Source: Oceanobacillus manasiensis (GTDB lineage Bacteria; Bacillota; Bacilli; Bacillales; Amphibacillaceae). From it: a DNA stretch of 64,000 nucleotides. The notes below the pieces were generated by a model, which was given only the letters and a program-made list of their open reading frames with translations, did not search any database and was not told where the DNA came from. The translations under genes and the position numbers were made by a program. Shown piece by piece: positions 1 to 8,190 of this stretch (the stretch's first letter is position 1; the number at the start of each line of letters is the position of its first letter). The stretch spans positions 1,054,001 through 1,118,000 of the forward strand of contig NZ_CCDL010000001.1 of assembly GCF_000724085.1 (NCBI RefSeq). The letters run 5' to 3'.

Positions 1-1
1 A

Positions 2-304
2 TGTTCCTGGTCGGCAAATATTAAGGAAGATACCCGCCATTTAAGTATTTCAGGTGTGGACGGGGGTCTCAACCTTTATCCATTGGAATTTTATGAACCA
101 AAACATGGTACCTTTATGACGACAACGACTAAAGCCGATCATAACGAAGAAGAGGCAGGTTTCGCCCAGGCCCACAACTTTGTCGACAGCTGTCTAGGAA
201 ATGCAGAATTAGTTGTGAAACCAGAAGAAGCGCTAGAAGTTTCCCGCATTATCGAAGCCATTTACAAAAGCAGTGAGACAGGAACTTCTGTACGACTTAA
301 ATAA
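2..304 (+). CDS. Gfo/Idh/MocA-family oxidoreductase, C-terminal fragment (cut by window edge)
   Basis: This is an open frame with no start inside the window; it reads from base 2 to a TAA at 302-304 and gives about 100 residues. The segment VDGGLNLYPLEFYEP followed by a helix ending in EALEVSRIIEAIYKSSETG is typical of the C-terminal domain of NAD(P)-dependent Gfo/Idh/MocA sugar or inositol dehydrogenases, where the last helix carries the EAL..SRIIEAIY..S motif. The N-terminal Rossmann domain must lie left of the window. It ends just before a bidirectional terminator shared with the convergent gene. The substrate cannot be told from this fragment. Confidence 0.75.
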   Translation, partial: CSWSANIKEDTRHLSISGVDGGLNLYPLEFYEPKHGTFMTTTTKADHNEEEAGFAQAHNFVDSCLGNAELVVKPEEALEVSRIIEAIYKSSETGTSVRLK

Positions 305-309
305 ATGAA

Positions 310-346
310 TAAAATCGCATGGCGCCCTTGTGCCCATGCGATTTTA
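310..346. terminator. bidirectional intrinsic terminator
   Basis: A 13-bp perfect stem (left arm 310-322, TAAAATCGCATGG; right arm 334-346) encloses an 11-nt loop and is flanked by A and T runs, so it can end transcription from both convergent genes. Confidence 0.85.
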
Positions 347-347
347 T

Positions 348-752
348 CTATTCTGACGCGATTAATTTAGCTTGATACTTTCTATCACGTGGACCATCAA
401 ATTCACAAAAATAGACACCTTGCCAAGTGCCAAGGACTAATCTTCCTTCTGAAACGATCAAGGTCTGTGCATGGCCGACCGTACTTGTTTTTAAATGAGC
501 AGCTGTATTTCCTTCTGCATGTTGATCTTTTGTATGATCCCATGGGTAAACTTCATCAAGACGCATAAGCATATCTGTTTTAACATCCGGATCTGCATTT
601 TCATTTACGGTAATTCCCGCTGTGGTATGCAAGGAAGTAACAACAAGGATTCCTTCTTCGACACCTGATTCGTAAATCCATTCTTCTAGATTACTTGTAA
701 TATCTTGCATTTCTGCGTGACGTTTGGTTTTAATCTGAAATGTTTTTAGCAA
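348..752 (-). CDS. YjbQ/UPF0047 family protein (secondary thiamine-phosphate synthase-like)
   Basis: The 134-residue product has the YjbQ signature: [20 protein letters not shown], the [13 protein letters not shown] segment with conserved histidines, and a C-terminal [18 protein letters not shown] block. The family is a small soluble trimeric protein; Escherichia coli YjbQ has weak thiamine-phosphate synthase activity but the physiological role is unsettled. I chose the TTG at 752 because GGGAAGGAG lies 7 bases upstream; an in-frame TTG at 770 would put that ribosome binding site inside the gene. It is convergent with the oxidoreductase fragment and appears monocistronic. Confidence 0.85.
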   Translation of the reverse strand: MLKTFQIKTKRHAEMQDITSNLEEWIYESGVEEGILVVTSLHTTAGITVNENADPDVKTDMLMRLDEVYPWDHTKDQHAEGNTAAHLKTSTVGHAQTLIVSEGRLVLGTWQGVYFCEFDGPRDRKYQAKLIASE

Positions 753-920
753 TGTAATTCTCCTTCCCAACAGCCTGCTTTTAGTATACTACCCTTTTGA
801 AGGAAAGAGAAATCAGTGTTTAATGAATTTTATGCGATATTTAATAGAATTTTTTAATGGGAGGTTCTATAGCTGTTAAAGTCGAATTGTATTAATAAGT
901 TAGTGATTCACGGAAATATT

Positions 921-935
921 GCGAACAATATTCGC
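921..935. promoter_or_regulatory. short inverted repeat upstream of the esterase gene
   Basis: GCGAA (921-925) and TTCGC (931-935) form a small palindrome in the 247-bp region before the esterase start. It could be an operator; no clear sigma-A promoter was recognised beside it. Confidence 0.25.
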
Positions 936-999
936 TAATTATTTCCCGGGTAATATTTTTTGGCGATATGTCGAAATAAGAATGAGAGGATGCCAGAAC

Positions 1000-1947
1000 A
1001 TGGAACATATTCAACATACAATGGAAAAATTAAAAACATACATACCTGCTTCAACAAAACGAGCTGATCATGCTGCATTTTGGCAGGAGACATTGGAGGA
1101 TTCAAACAGACAGCCTTTATCTGTGTCGATTGCAGAAAAAGAATATCCGATTAAGCAAATAAAGGTTTTTCATGTCGTATATCAAGGATTTAATGGAACA
1201 CCGATACACGCGCATTACATATTGCCAAGAAATGTGGAGAGAAAGATGCCTTGCCTGCTCTTTTTCCACGGGTATGGCATGAATAAAAGTACAGTTTCCC
1301 ACTATATGCAGTGGTTAATTCAAGGGTATGCTGTCATGGCAGTTGATACAAGAGGACACGGGCATAGCGGGGACGCCGCATCCTATTCCAATGACGTATC
1401 GGGTAGCTGGGTTACCAAAGGAATTCTAGATAAATATGAGTATTATTATCGAAATGTATATGTTGATGCCATTAGAGCTATCGACTTTCTTAGTACGAGG
1501 GCGGAAATCAATCAAGATCGTATTGGCATAATTGGTGGAAGCATGGGTGGTGGAATCACCCTAGCAGTAGCAGCACTTGATAATCGGCCTAGGCTTGCTG
1601 TTGCAGATATGCCGAATATGTGTGATATACCATTGGCAATGGAGCAGAAAATGGAAGGGTCTCTCACCATTGTAGAAAGCTTTTTGCGACAGAACCCTCA
1701 ACATACCGAGCGTGTTTATGAAACATTGTCATATTTTGACCATGTTAACCTGGCCGAGCAAATAACATGTCAAACACGATTAGCAATTGGCTTGCGAGAT
1801 GTCGTTTGCCCTCCACAGCCTAGTTATGGTGTCTATAATGTAATACAATCACCGAAAAGCATAGCGGTGTATCCTTTTTCAGGACATGATATGTCGATGA
1901 ACATCCACGTAGATAAAACCTTGGAATTTATCGCGGATCATTTGTAG
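1000..1947 (+). CDS. alpha/beta hydrolase, CE7-like acetyl xylan esterase/cephalosporin deacetylase family
   Basis: The 315-residue cytoplasmic protein (no signal peptide) has an alpha/beta hydrolase core: oxyanion strand LLFFHGYGMN, DTRGHGHSG, nucleophile elbow GGSMGGG, an acidic residue in GLRDVVCPP and the catalytic histidine in SGHDM. The RGHG.SG block and the length of about 315-325 match the CE7 family, which removes acetyl groups from xylo-oligosaccharides after uptake. The ATG at 1000 is preceded by GAGAGGA with 9-base spacing; an upstream in-frame ATG at 919 has no such site. It sits before a LacI regulator and a sugar ABC importer, so deacetylation of imported oligosaccharides is the likely role. 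The exact substrate is an inference. Confidence 0.75.
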   Translation: MEHIQHTMEKLKTYIPASTKRADHAAFWQETLEDSNRQPLSVSIAEKEYPIKQIKVFHVVYQGFNGTPIHAHYILPRNVERKMPCLLFFHGYGMNKSTVSHYMQWLIQGYAVMAVDTRGHGHSGDAASYSNDVSGSWVTKGILDKYEYYYRNVYVDAIRAIDFLSTRAEINQDRIGIIGGSMGGGITLAVAALDNRPRLAVADMPNMCDIPLAMEQKMEGSLTIVESFLRQNPQHTERVYETLSYFDHVNLAEQITCQTRLAIGLRDVVCPPQPSYGVYNVIQSPKSIAVYPFSGHDMSMNIHVDKTLEFIADHL

Positions 1948-2045
1948 AGACATGGTGAGTGCTTGCTATATGGGGAACAGCAATCGACCAGAGTTTATTG
2001 CTGTAATATAACCCCAGTATCATCACTTCTCCGCCTAATCACCTA

Positions 2046-2091
2046 TTGACATATTTTGGATTACAAATTACGCTAAGTGAAAACGTTTTCA
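2046..2091 (+). promoter_or_regulatory. promoter and LacI/CcpA-type operator before the LacI gene
   Basis: TTGACA (2046-2051), a 17-base spacer and TACGCT (2069-2074) form a sigma-A promoter. Just downstream lies the perfect 14-bp palindrome TGAAAACGTTTTCA (2078-2091). It fits both a LacI-family operator and the cre consensus, so it may bind the neighbouring LacI protein, CcpA or both; its position would block elongation or initiation. Confidence 0.75.
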
Positions 2092-2108
2092 GATGGTGGG
2101 TGAAGTCA

Positions 2109-3092
2109 ATGGTGAAAATTCACGATGTTGCAAAGCTGGCAGGTGTTTCGGTTGCGACCGTGTCTAGGGTAGTGAATAACAATGAGCGTGTAGCCGAGAA
2201 TACGAGGGTTAAGGTGGAGTGGGCTATTCGCGAATTAAATTATGCGCCAAGTGTATTAGGGAGAAATCTACGAACCTCGAAAAGTAATTTGCTGCTGGTC
2301 CTGCTTCCGAGTATTTCAAATCCGTTCTACACAGAGATAATTAATGGAATTGAAGACACAGCAATAGCAAGGGGATACAATATATTACTCTGTGAAACAG
2401 ATTCTAATCCAAAACGGGAAGCCATATATTTTAATCTTCTTCGCAACAGGCTTGCCGAGGGGATTATTTCAATGGATCCCTCTGTTAATAAAAATAAGTT
2501 AAATGAACTATCAGAGAGCTATCCAATCGTGCAATGCAGTGAATATGATACGGAGAGTCCCATTCCGTATGTGACCATCGATAGTGAACAAGCAGCCTAT
2601 GATGCGGTAACCCATCTCATCGAGTCAGGTCACCAGAAAATTGCACTTATTAATTCTGATGAACGCTTTTTATATGCCCGTCAGCGACGAAATGGATATG
2701 AGAAAGCGATGGAAGCTCATGGTTTACCGATCAAGGGGGAATGGATTTATCATGCGGAACAGCTCGACTTTAAACTTGGTCAGAATGCTATAAGGAAACT
2801 CTTACAACTTGATGATCAGCCAACAGCAGTTTTTGCTGTGTCGGATGTGTATGCAATTGGTGCCTTAAAGGAGATTCATAGACATGGGAAAAAGGTGCCA
2901 GAGGATATTGCCATAATAGGATTTGATAAAATCATATTTTCGGATATGGCATTTCCGACCCTTTCAACCATTGCGCAGCCGATGTATGAAATGGGGTGTA
3001 TATCAGCTGAAATGATCATGGACAAGATTAATGGTATAGCAGTCAAAAGCAGGGTGCTAGACCATCAGTTAATTTGTCGAGATTCTACATAA
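2109..3092 (+). CDS. LacI-family transcriptional regulator
   Basis: The 327-residue protein starts with a canonical LacI helix-turn-helix (VKIHDVAKLAGVSVATVSRV, then N..RVAENTR.KVE.AI.EL.Y.P), a hinge helix (SVLGRNLRTSKS) and a periplasmic-binding-protein-like effector domain ending in the DVYAIGALKE and IIGFDKI segments. The ATG at 2109 gives the standard family N-terminus. The promoter region carries a TGAAAACGTTTTCA palindrome and a near-identical one lies before the solute-binding-protein gene at 4050, so autoregulation and control of the transporter are likely. It probably forms a short operon with the SDR gene 16 bases downstream. The ligand is unknown. Confidence 0.9.
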   Translation: MVKIHDVAKLAGVSVATVSRVVNNNERVAENTRVKVEWAIRELNYAPSVLGRNLRTSKSNLLLVLLPSISNPFYTEIINGIEDTAIARGYNILLCETDSNPKREAIYFNLLRNRLAEGIISMDPSVNKNKLNELSESYPIVQCSEYDTESPIPYVTIDSEQAAYDAVTHLIESGHQKIALINSDERFLYARQRRNGYEKAMEAHGLPIKGEWIYHAEQLDFKLGQNAIRKLLQLDDQPTAVFAVSDVYAIGALKEIHRHGKKVPEDIAIIGFDKIIFSDMAFPTLSTIAQPMYEMGCISAEMIMDKINGIAVKSRVLDHQLICRDST

Positions 3093-3107
3093 AGGGAGAG
3101 ATAAATT

Positions 3108-3854
3108 ATGGAAAAAGGGATTGCAATAGTAACAGGGGTTAGCCATGAAAAAGGAATCGGTGCTGCCACGTGTAAGCGACTCGCTCAGGCGGGGAACGAT
3201 ATCTTTTTTACTCACTGGCAAGCTGATAAGAATTGGGAAGAGCAATTTAATAAAGAGATAAGACAGTATGGCGTAAGGAGTAATGGAGCGTCCATTGACT
3301 TAGCGAACCCTGATGCAGCTAAAGAAGTGCTTGATACCGTGGAGGAAGCGTTGGGATTCCCGAGTATTTTGGTGAATAATGCAGCATACTCAACGAATGA
3401 CGGATACAAGCTGTTGGATGCACAGACATTGGATGCCCACTATGCTGTAAATATTCGATCAGTCTCTCTTTTGTGTGTAGAATTTGCCCGTAGGTTTGAG
3501 GAGAAAGAAATGCAGGCGGGGAGAATTATTAATTTGACCTCAGGGCAGGCACAAGGCCCAATGGTAAATGAACTGGCATATGTCGCAACAAAGGGAGCGA
3601 TATCTGCCTTAACCCTAGCACTATCGGCAGAAATTGGAGAGCTTGGCATAACGGTGAATGCTGTGAACCCTGGTCCGACTGATACAGGGTGGATGTCTGA
3701 AAAACTGAAACAGGAGCTGGCGCCTAAGTTTTCAACGAAACGAATTGGAATGCCAGACGATGCAGCGCGGCTTATTGCCTTTCTTGCCAGCGAAGAAGCA
3801 GAGTGGATTACAGGGCAAGTGATTAATTCAGAAGGAGGCTTTTTTCGCAATTAA
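3108..3854 (+). CDS. short-chain dehydrogenase/reductase (SDR)
   Basis: The 248-residue protein is a classical SDR. It has a TGxxxxxGIG-type nucleotide loop near residues 10-18 (TGVSHEKGIG), NNAA near the middle, catalytic Ser in LTSGQA, the YxxxK pair in AYVATKG and a C-terminal GQVINSEGGF. The family includes 3-oxoacyl-ACP reductases and many sugar or polyol dehydrogenases. GGGAGAG precedes the ATG. Placement after a LacI regulator and before a sugar importer suggests oxidation or reduction of an imported sugar derivative rather than fatty acid synthesis; that is inference from context. Confidence 0.85.
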   Translation: MEKGIAIVTGVSHEKGIGAATCKRLAQAGNDIFFTHWQADKNWEEQFNKEIRQYGVRSNGASIDLANPDAAKEVLDTVEEALGFPSILVNNAAYSTNDGYKLLDAQTLDAHYAVNIRSVSLLCVEFARRFEEKEMQAGRIINLTSGQAQGPMVNELAYVATKGAISALTLALSAEIGELGITVNAVNPGPTDTGWMSEKLKQELAPKFSTKRIGMPDDAARLIAFLASEEAEWITGQVINSEGGFFRN

Positions 3855-3951
3855 AAGCTCTCCTTTTTTGGGGCCGACTCTTTTTTATAGTCCAATAGAT
3901 TCACTCCTCTCAAATGTACAATCCTAATTAACCAAAAATTCGAAATTCAGG

Positions 3952-4013
3952 TTGACAGCCCATGCGTTTATGTTTATTATAAAGTCAAATGTAAACGTTT
4001 TCACCAATGGTGA
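3952..4013 (+). promoter_or_regulatory. promoter with LacI/cre operator before the sugar-binding-protein gene
   Basis: TTGACA (3952-3957), exactly 17 bases, then TATTAT (3975-3980). The operator TGTAAACGTTTTCA (3990-4003) starts 9 bases after the -10 box and differs by one base from the palindrome before the LacI gene. It also matches the cre consensus fully. A second small palindrome, TCACCA-A-TGGTGA (4001-4013), partly overlaps it. Confidence 0.85.
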
Positions 4014-4049
4014 GAAACGCACGTTTACTAAACCAAAGGGGGTTAAAAA

Positions 4050-5378
4050 ATGAAACTCAAACGTTATGTCATTTGGTTATTATTAATTATCTCATTGGCG
4101 GTTTTTTTAGCAGCATGTAACAACGAAGGGGAAGACACATCAGGTTCTGGTGAAGAAGAAGGCACTGAAACTGGTGAAAACACAGAAGAAGCAACAGAGG
4201 ATGAAGAGGTTACCATCGTTTATGCACGTGGTGTAGATACAACGCCAGCAACAGATGCTGTGATTGCAGCGTTTGAAGACGCACATCCTAATATTAAAGT
4301 AGAACAGCGGGAGATGCCAGCAGATACAGGTCAATCTCATGACCAATATGTAACCGCATTTAGTTCGCAAAGTACGGAGATCGATGTGTTTAATGCAGAT
4401 GTAATTTGGCCGGCTGAATTTGCGCAGGCAAATTATGCACTAGAGCTAGATCGTTTTATTGAGCAGGATGGCATTGATATGGATGCTTATTTCCCAGGTA
4501 CAGTAGCTGCAGGTAAATTTAATGGCAGACAATGGGCGATGCCACAGTTTACCGATGCAGGTGTGTTTTACTACCGTACTGATATTGTCGAAGAACCACC
4601 TGAAACATGGGATGAACTGATTAGCCAGGCGCAAGAGCTTCAGGGGCAGGAAGGAACAGAGTTCGGCTACCTTATGCAGGCAGCGCAATATGAAGGATTG
4701 ATTACAAACGCAATTGAATATATTGCTTCATACGGCGGTCAGGTTGTAGATGAAAATAACGAGGTTGTAGTAGACAGCCCAGAAACAGTAAAAGCAATTG
4801 AAAAAATGCAAGAAGTAGTCGGTTCAGATTTTGTACCAGATAACATTCTTAATTTCATGGAAACAGAAACGGAAAATGCTTGGATTGAAGGGAAAGCAGT
4901 ATTTGCTAGAAACTGGCCGTATCTAATGTCCTCATCAAATGATGGAGAACGTTCCACAATTGTCGATAATGTAGAAATGGCAACACTTCCGGCAGGTGAC
5001 GAAGGAAGTGCAGCTGCACTTGGTGGCTGGATGACGATGATTAATCGCTATTCAGAGCATCCTGAAGCAGCGTGGGAGTTTGTTAAATTTATTTCTGGAC
5101 CAGAAGGGCAAAAGATTTCAGCGGTGGAAGGATCGCGTGCCCCTACTTTAGTAGAATTGTATGATGATACAGAAGTTCAGGAAGTGAGTTCGTTATTTGC
5201 TAATCCAGAATTCCGAGAAGTATTACAAACAGCGGTACCGCGTCCGGTAACACCAATCTATCCGAAAATCTCAGATATTATGCAAATTGAGCTATCGAAA
5301 GCATTGACAGGAGAACAGTCTGCAGAAGAAGCAGCTGCGAATATGCAGGAAAAAATGGAAGCCGCCATGGCTGAGTAA
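4050..5378 (+). CDS. sugar ABC transporter substrate-binding lipoprotein (CUT1, family 1)
   Basis: The 442-residue lipoprotein has a signal sequence with lipobox LAAC (Cys23), then an acidic Ser/Gly/Glu linker typical of surface lipoproteins of salt-tolerant Bacillaceae, then a MalE-type fold (VTIVYARGVDTTPATDAVIAAFE, YRTDIVEEPPETWDEL, LGGWMTMINRYSEHPEAAWEFVKFISGPEGQ). It would deliver oligosaccharides to the permeases encoded downstream. Expression is likely controlled by the operator at 3990-4003. A hairpin follows the stop codon and should make this gene more abundant than the permease genes. Confidence 0.9.
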   Translation: MKLKRYVIWLLLIISLAVFLAACNNEGEDTSGSGEEEGTETGENTEEATEDEEVTIVYARGVDTTPATDAVIAAFEDAHPNIKVEQREMPADTGQSHDQYVTAFSSQSTEIDVFNADVIWPAEFAQANYALELDRFIEQDGIDMDAYFPGTVAAGKFNGRQWAMPQFTDAGVFYYRTDIVEEPPETWDELISQAQELQGQEGTEFGYLMQAAQYEGLITNAIEYIASYGGQVVDENNEVVVDSPETVKAIEKMQEVVGSDFVPDNILNFMETETENAWIEGKAVFARNWPYLMSSSNDGERSTIVDNVEMATLPAGDEGSAAALGGWMTMINRYSEHPEAAWEFVKFISGPEGQKISAVEGSRAPTLVELYDDTEVQEVSSLFANPEFREVLQTAVPRPVTPIYPKISDIMQIELSKALTGEQSAEEAAANMQEKMEAAMAE

Positions 5379-5385
5379 CATGAAG

Positions 5386-5424
5386 AAAGCAAGATGGGGG
5401 GCAGTTGCTCATCTTGCTTTTCTA
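5386..5424 (+). terminator. intercistronic hairpin/attenuator
   Basis: An 11-bp perfect stem, AAAGCAAGATG (5386-5396) with CATCTTGCTTT (5410-5420), is followed by a short T-rich stretch. It lies between the binding-protein and permease genes with no promoter after it, so partial termination or 3'-end protection of the upstream message is likely. Confidence 0.75.
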
Positions 5425-5452
5425 TTAAGCTATCATGGTAAGGAGGATCAGG

Positions 5453-6778
5453 ATGAAAAAGAACAATCGGCGTGGCTTTCAGCTAAATGAAAAACAACTC
5501 GGTTATGCCATGGTGCTTCCATCACTTTTATTAGTTATTGCTGTCGTACTATGGCCGGTTGCACAATCCTTTTATAATAGCTTGTTTGATTATCGGCTTA
5601 ATGACCCTACTAGGTCGCAGCTTATGCTAGGATCTACGATTGATTTAGAACGTTATGTGGATAATCACTTTTATATTGAAGGTCAGCTAGAAACGCTAGG
5701 AAGTGCGGACGAGGAACTAGCTGCCACCGCAACTGCTATTCAAGAGGAAATTGAAGGGTATCATGCGGAATTGATTCAAGATGAAGAAATGAGGCAAAAG
5801 GTCGAAAAAATTGATGAAATGCTGGCAAGCTATACTCCAGTCAGAGACAATGAATTGAAGTATGCGGATTTAGAAAATGACTTTGCAGCAGATTATCGAG
5901 AAGCATTAACGAATGCACAGGAAGAATTGGATGCTGCAGCAGAACAGGCACCAAATGAAGAGGTAGCATCAACGATCACGCAAACTGCAGATCTACTTGG
6001 TGCAACATCCGCTAACATATTGGAATCAAATTTTATTGGGTTAGCTAATTATGGGAAATACTTAAAGGACTCAAGAATGTGGGGGGCACTGGGGAACACA
6101 GCGTTTTTTACATTGGTTACCGTAGCGCTTGAGCTCATGATCGGTTTAGCAGTAGCACTCTTAATTAACCGTGCCTTCAAAGGAAGAGGCCTGGTTAGAG
6201 CTTCTGTCCTAATTCCGTGGGCAATACCAACAGCTGTTGCTGCAATGATGTGGGGCTTTTTGTATGACGGCCAATCTGGTATTGTCGCCCATTACATGGA
6301 AACCTTTAATCTTATTCCAGGGTCGTCATGGTTGCTCTCGACTGCAGATGGAGGCATGTTCTCTATTATATTAGCAGATGTCTGGAAAACGACACCTTAT
6401 ATGGCTTTGCTGCTCTTGGCAGGGTTGCAAACCATACCAGGTTCACTATATGAAGCTTCAAACGTGGATGGAGCAAATAAGTGGCAACAATTTTGGGGCA
6501 TCACATTGCCACTCTTGAAATCTTCTGTTCTTGTAGCACTATTGTTCAGAACGCTAGATGCGTTTCGAGTGTTCGACTTAATCTATGTACTAACAGGCGG
6601 TGGACCGGCGAATGCGACAGAGTCCATCTCGGTTTATGCCTATAAGACACTATTTGCCCAGCAAAACTTTGGGGAAGGGTCGGTACTATCCGTTATCGTC
6701 TTCCTATGTGTAGCGCTTATTAGCTTTATCTTTGTTAAATTAATTGGATCCGATCTATTTGCAGGTCGTACAAAATGA
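5453..6778 (+). CDS. sugar ABC transporter permease (MalF-like) with a large extracytoplasmic insertion
   Basis: The 441-residue protein is an inner-membrane CUT1 permease. The first membrane segment (near residues 18-40) is followed by about 130 residues of hydrophilic, Glu/Ala-rich, probably helical sequence before the next membrane segments, which start near GALGNTAFFTLV. The EAA loop is YEASNVDGANKWQQFWGITLPLL, the site that contacts the ATPase. Usual CUT1 permeases are about 290-330 residues, so the insertion is the odd part; it sits after TM1, not at the position of the E. coli MalF P2 loop. AAGGAGG precedes the ATG at 5453. No ATPase gene is nearby, so a shared MsmX-type ATPase is likely. 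Confidence 0.9.
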   Translation: MKKNNRRGFQLNEKQLGYAMVLPSLLLVIAVVLWPVAQSFYNSLFDYRLNDPTRSQLMLGSTIDLERYVDNHFYIEGQLETLGSADEELAATATAIQEEIEGYHAELIQDEEMRQKVEKIDEMLASYTPVRDNELKYADLENDFAADYREALTNAQEELDAAAEQAPNEEVASTITQTADLLGATSANILESNFIGLANYGKYLKDSRMWGALGNTAFFTLVTVALELMIGLAVALLINRAFKGRGLVRASVLIPWAIPTAVAAMMWGFLYDGQSGIVAHYMETFNLIPGSSWLLSTADGGMFSIILADVWKTTPYMALLLLAGLQTIPGSLYEASNVDGANKWQQFWGITLPLLKSSVLVALLFRTLDAFRVFDLIYVLTGGGPANATESISVYAYKTLFAQQNFGEGSVLSVIVFLCVALISFIFVKLIGSDLFAGRTK

Positions 6779-6791
6779 GGAGGGGAAACAG

Positions 6792-7613
6792 ATGAATAAA
6801 AAAGCAGGGATAGGATTTTATGTCTTCTTGGTCGCCTTTGTCTTTCTCGTAATGTTCCCGTTTATCTGGGTCTTTCTTACCTCCATTAAACCAGTCGGGG
6901 AGATCTTCTCATCCTTCCGTTGGTTTACGACATCACCGACCTTGGATTCTTATGATGCTGCGCTGACAAATAGGCCATTGTTACGATATATGTTGAATAG
7001 TTTTGTGGTATCTGGGCTGACAACACTTCTTTCCATCGCTTTCGCATCCTTAACAGCATATGCTGTAACAAGGCTGCCAATTAAAGGGAAGGGCCTAATC
7101 CTAGGACTTGTGCTTGCAGCATCCATGTTCCCCCAAATCGCGATTATTTCACCAATTTTTAATTTGGTAACAGATTTGGGATTACGTAACAGCTATTTAG
7201 GATTAGTAATTCCGTATATTACAATCAGTCTACCGCTAGCAATCTGGATTCTAGCAACCTTCTTTAAAAAGATTCCATTTGAGCTTGAAGAATCTGCCAA
7301 GCTGGATGGGGCAAGCCCGTTCCAGACGTTCCGGAAAATTATCTTTCCTTTGGCAGCACCGGGCGTATTTACTACAGGGATTTTGGTGTTCATCGCTGCA
7401 TGGAATGAATACTTATTCGCATTGACGATTAACAGTGATGATATGTGGCGTACTGTTCCAGTTGGGATCTCTATGTACCAGAGCCAATATTCTGTGCCAT
7501 GGGGAGATATTTCAGCAGCGACAGTTATTGTTACAATTCCGATTGTGATACTGGTGCTATTTTTCCAACGGAGGATTGTATCTGGATTGACTTCAGGGTC
7601 GATGAAGGAGTAG
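6792..7613 (+). CDS. sugar ABC transporter permease (MalG-like)
   Basis: The 273-residue protein has six predicted membrane segments and the EAA loop LEESAKLDGASPFQTFRKIIFPL. It is the partner of the MalF-like protein encoded 13 bases upstream. The start at 6792 follows GAGGGGAAAC; an upstream in-frame start at 6744 would overlap the previous gene. Its last nine codons including the stop (7587-7613) are repeated exactly at 20262-20288, more than 12 kb away. Confidence 0.9.
   Translation: MNKKAGIGFYVFLVAFVFLVMFPFIWVFLTSIKPVGEIFSSFRWFTTSPTLDSYDAALTNRPLLRYMLNSFVVSGLTTLLSIAFASLTAYAVTRLPIKGKGLILGLVLAASMFPQIAIISPIFNLVTDLGLRNSYLGLVIPYITISLPLAIWILATFFKKIPFELEESAKLDGASPFQTFRKIIFPLAAPGVFTTGILVFIAAWNEYLFALTINSDDMWRTVPVGISMYQSQYSVPWGDISAATVIVTIPIVILVLFFQRRIVSGLTSGSMKE
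7587..7613 (+). repeat. 27-bp direct repeat, left copy (3' end of permease gene)
   Basis: The last 27 bases of the MalG-like gene, beginning TTGACTTCAGGG and ending in the TAG stop, are identical to 20262-20288. Together the copies bracket the two-component/AfuABC-like island. Confidence 0.85.
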
Positions 7614-7625
7614 GGTGATAGGATG

Positions 7626-7658
7626 AAAAAGTACAGGGGGATTCCTCTGTACTTTTTT
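7626..7658 (+). terminator. intrinsic terminator after the CUT1 importer operon
   Basis: AAAAAGTACAG (7626-7636) pairs with CTGTACTTTTT (7647-7657) and is followed directly by a T run. Confidence 0.85.
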
Positions 7659-8190
7659 ACATGTATGGGGGTCCGGGTAGGAGATATGCATAGAGCTTCC
7701 AATTAAGAGATAGTAAAGGAAAAACAGGCGATACCTCTAAATAACGGTTCCAGAATAATTAATTATAAAGAGGCAGGTTGCAATTCGATCTATTATTAAT
7801 GATAAACATGAATAGCATATTAGAGTTAAAATTGCTTGTATGAAGAAGTTTCAAGGTGGAGCTAATTAGAAGTAAGCATACTTTTACAAGAAGGTTAGTA
7901 CTGGAGTTCGATATGTAGTTAAGCTTGTGTTAATAAAGGAAGCTAGAGAGACTTACATGAGATAGTGGTTTATTTGGATTAAAATACTTATCCCGATTCT
8001 TATGTAAGTCTTATAGCAAAACTATTAGAACAAACTATTCTAGATTGTATGGTATGTACAGGTTGTATTAGGCCTCAATTTCGCACGATGGGGTGCAAAC
8101 AGGATATGACTTATGCAATCTTTCGATGAGTTTTTTTGTTAACCTGATAAAATGTAAAATATCAATTCGAATTTGCACCACTTTATTTCA
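7659..8190. other. AT-rich intergenic region without a recognisable gene
   Basis: No coding frame with a credible start is seen. The one clear structure is a 10-bp inverted repeat, AGACTTACAT (7949-7958) and ATGTAAGTCT (8002-8011), with a 43-base loop. The region lies at the left border of the 27-bp-flanked island and may hold decayed sequence. Confidence 0.5.

Noticed and set aside
3440-3850. Long minus-strand frame opposite the SDR gene, and similar frames opposite xylB, araB and licH-region genes
   Set aside because: Shadow frames of strongly supported genes without ribosome binding sites or recognisable domains.
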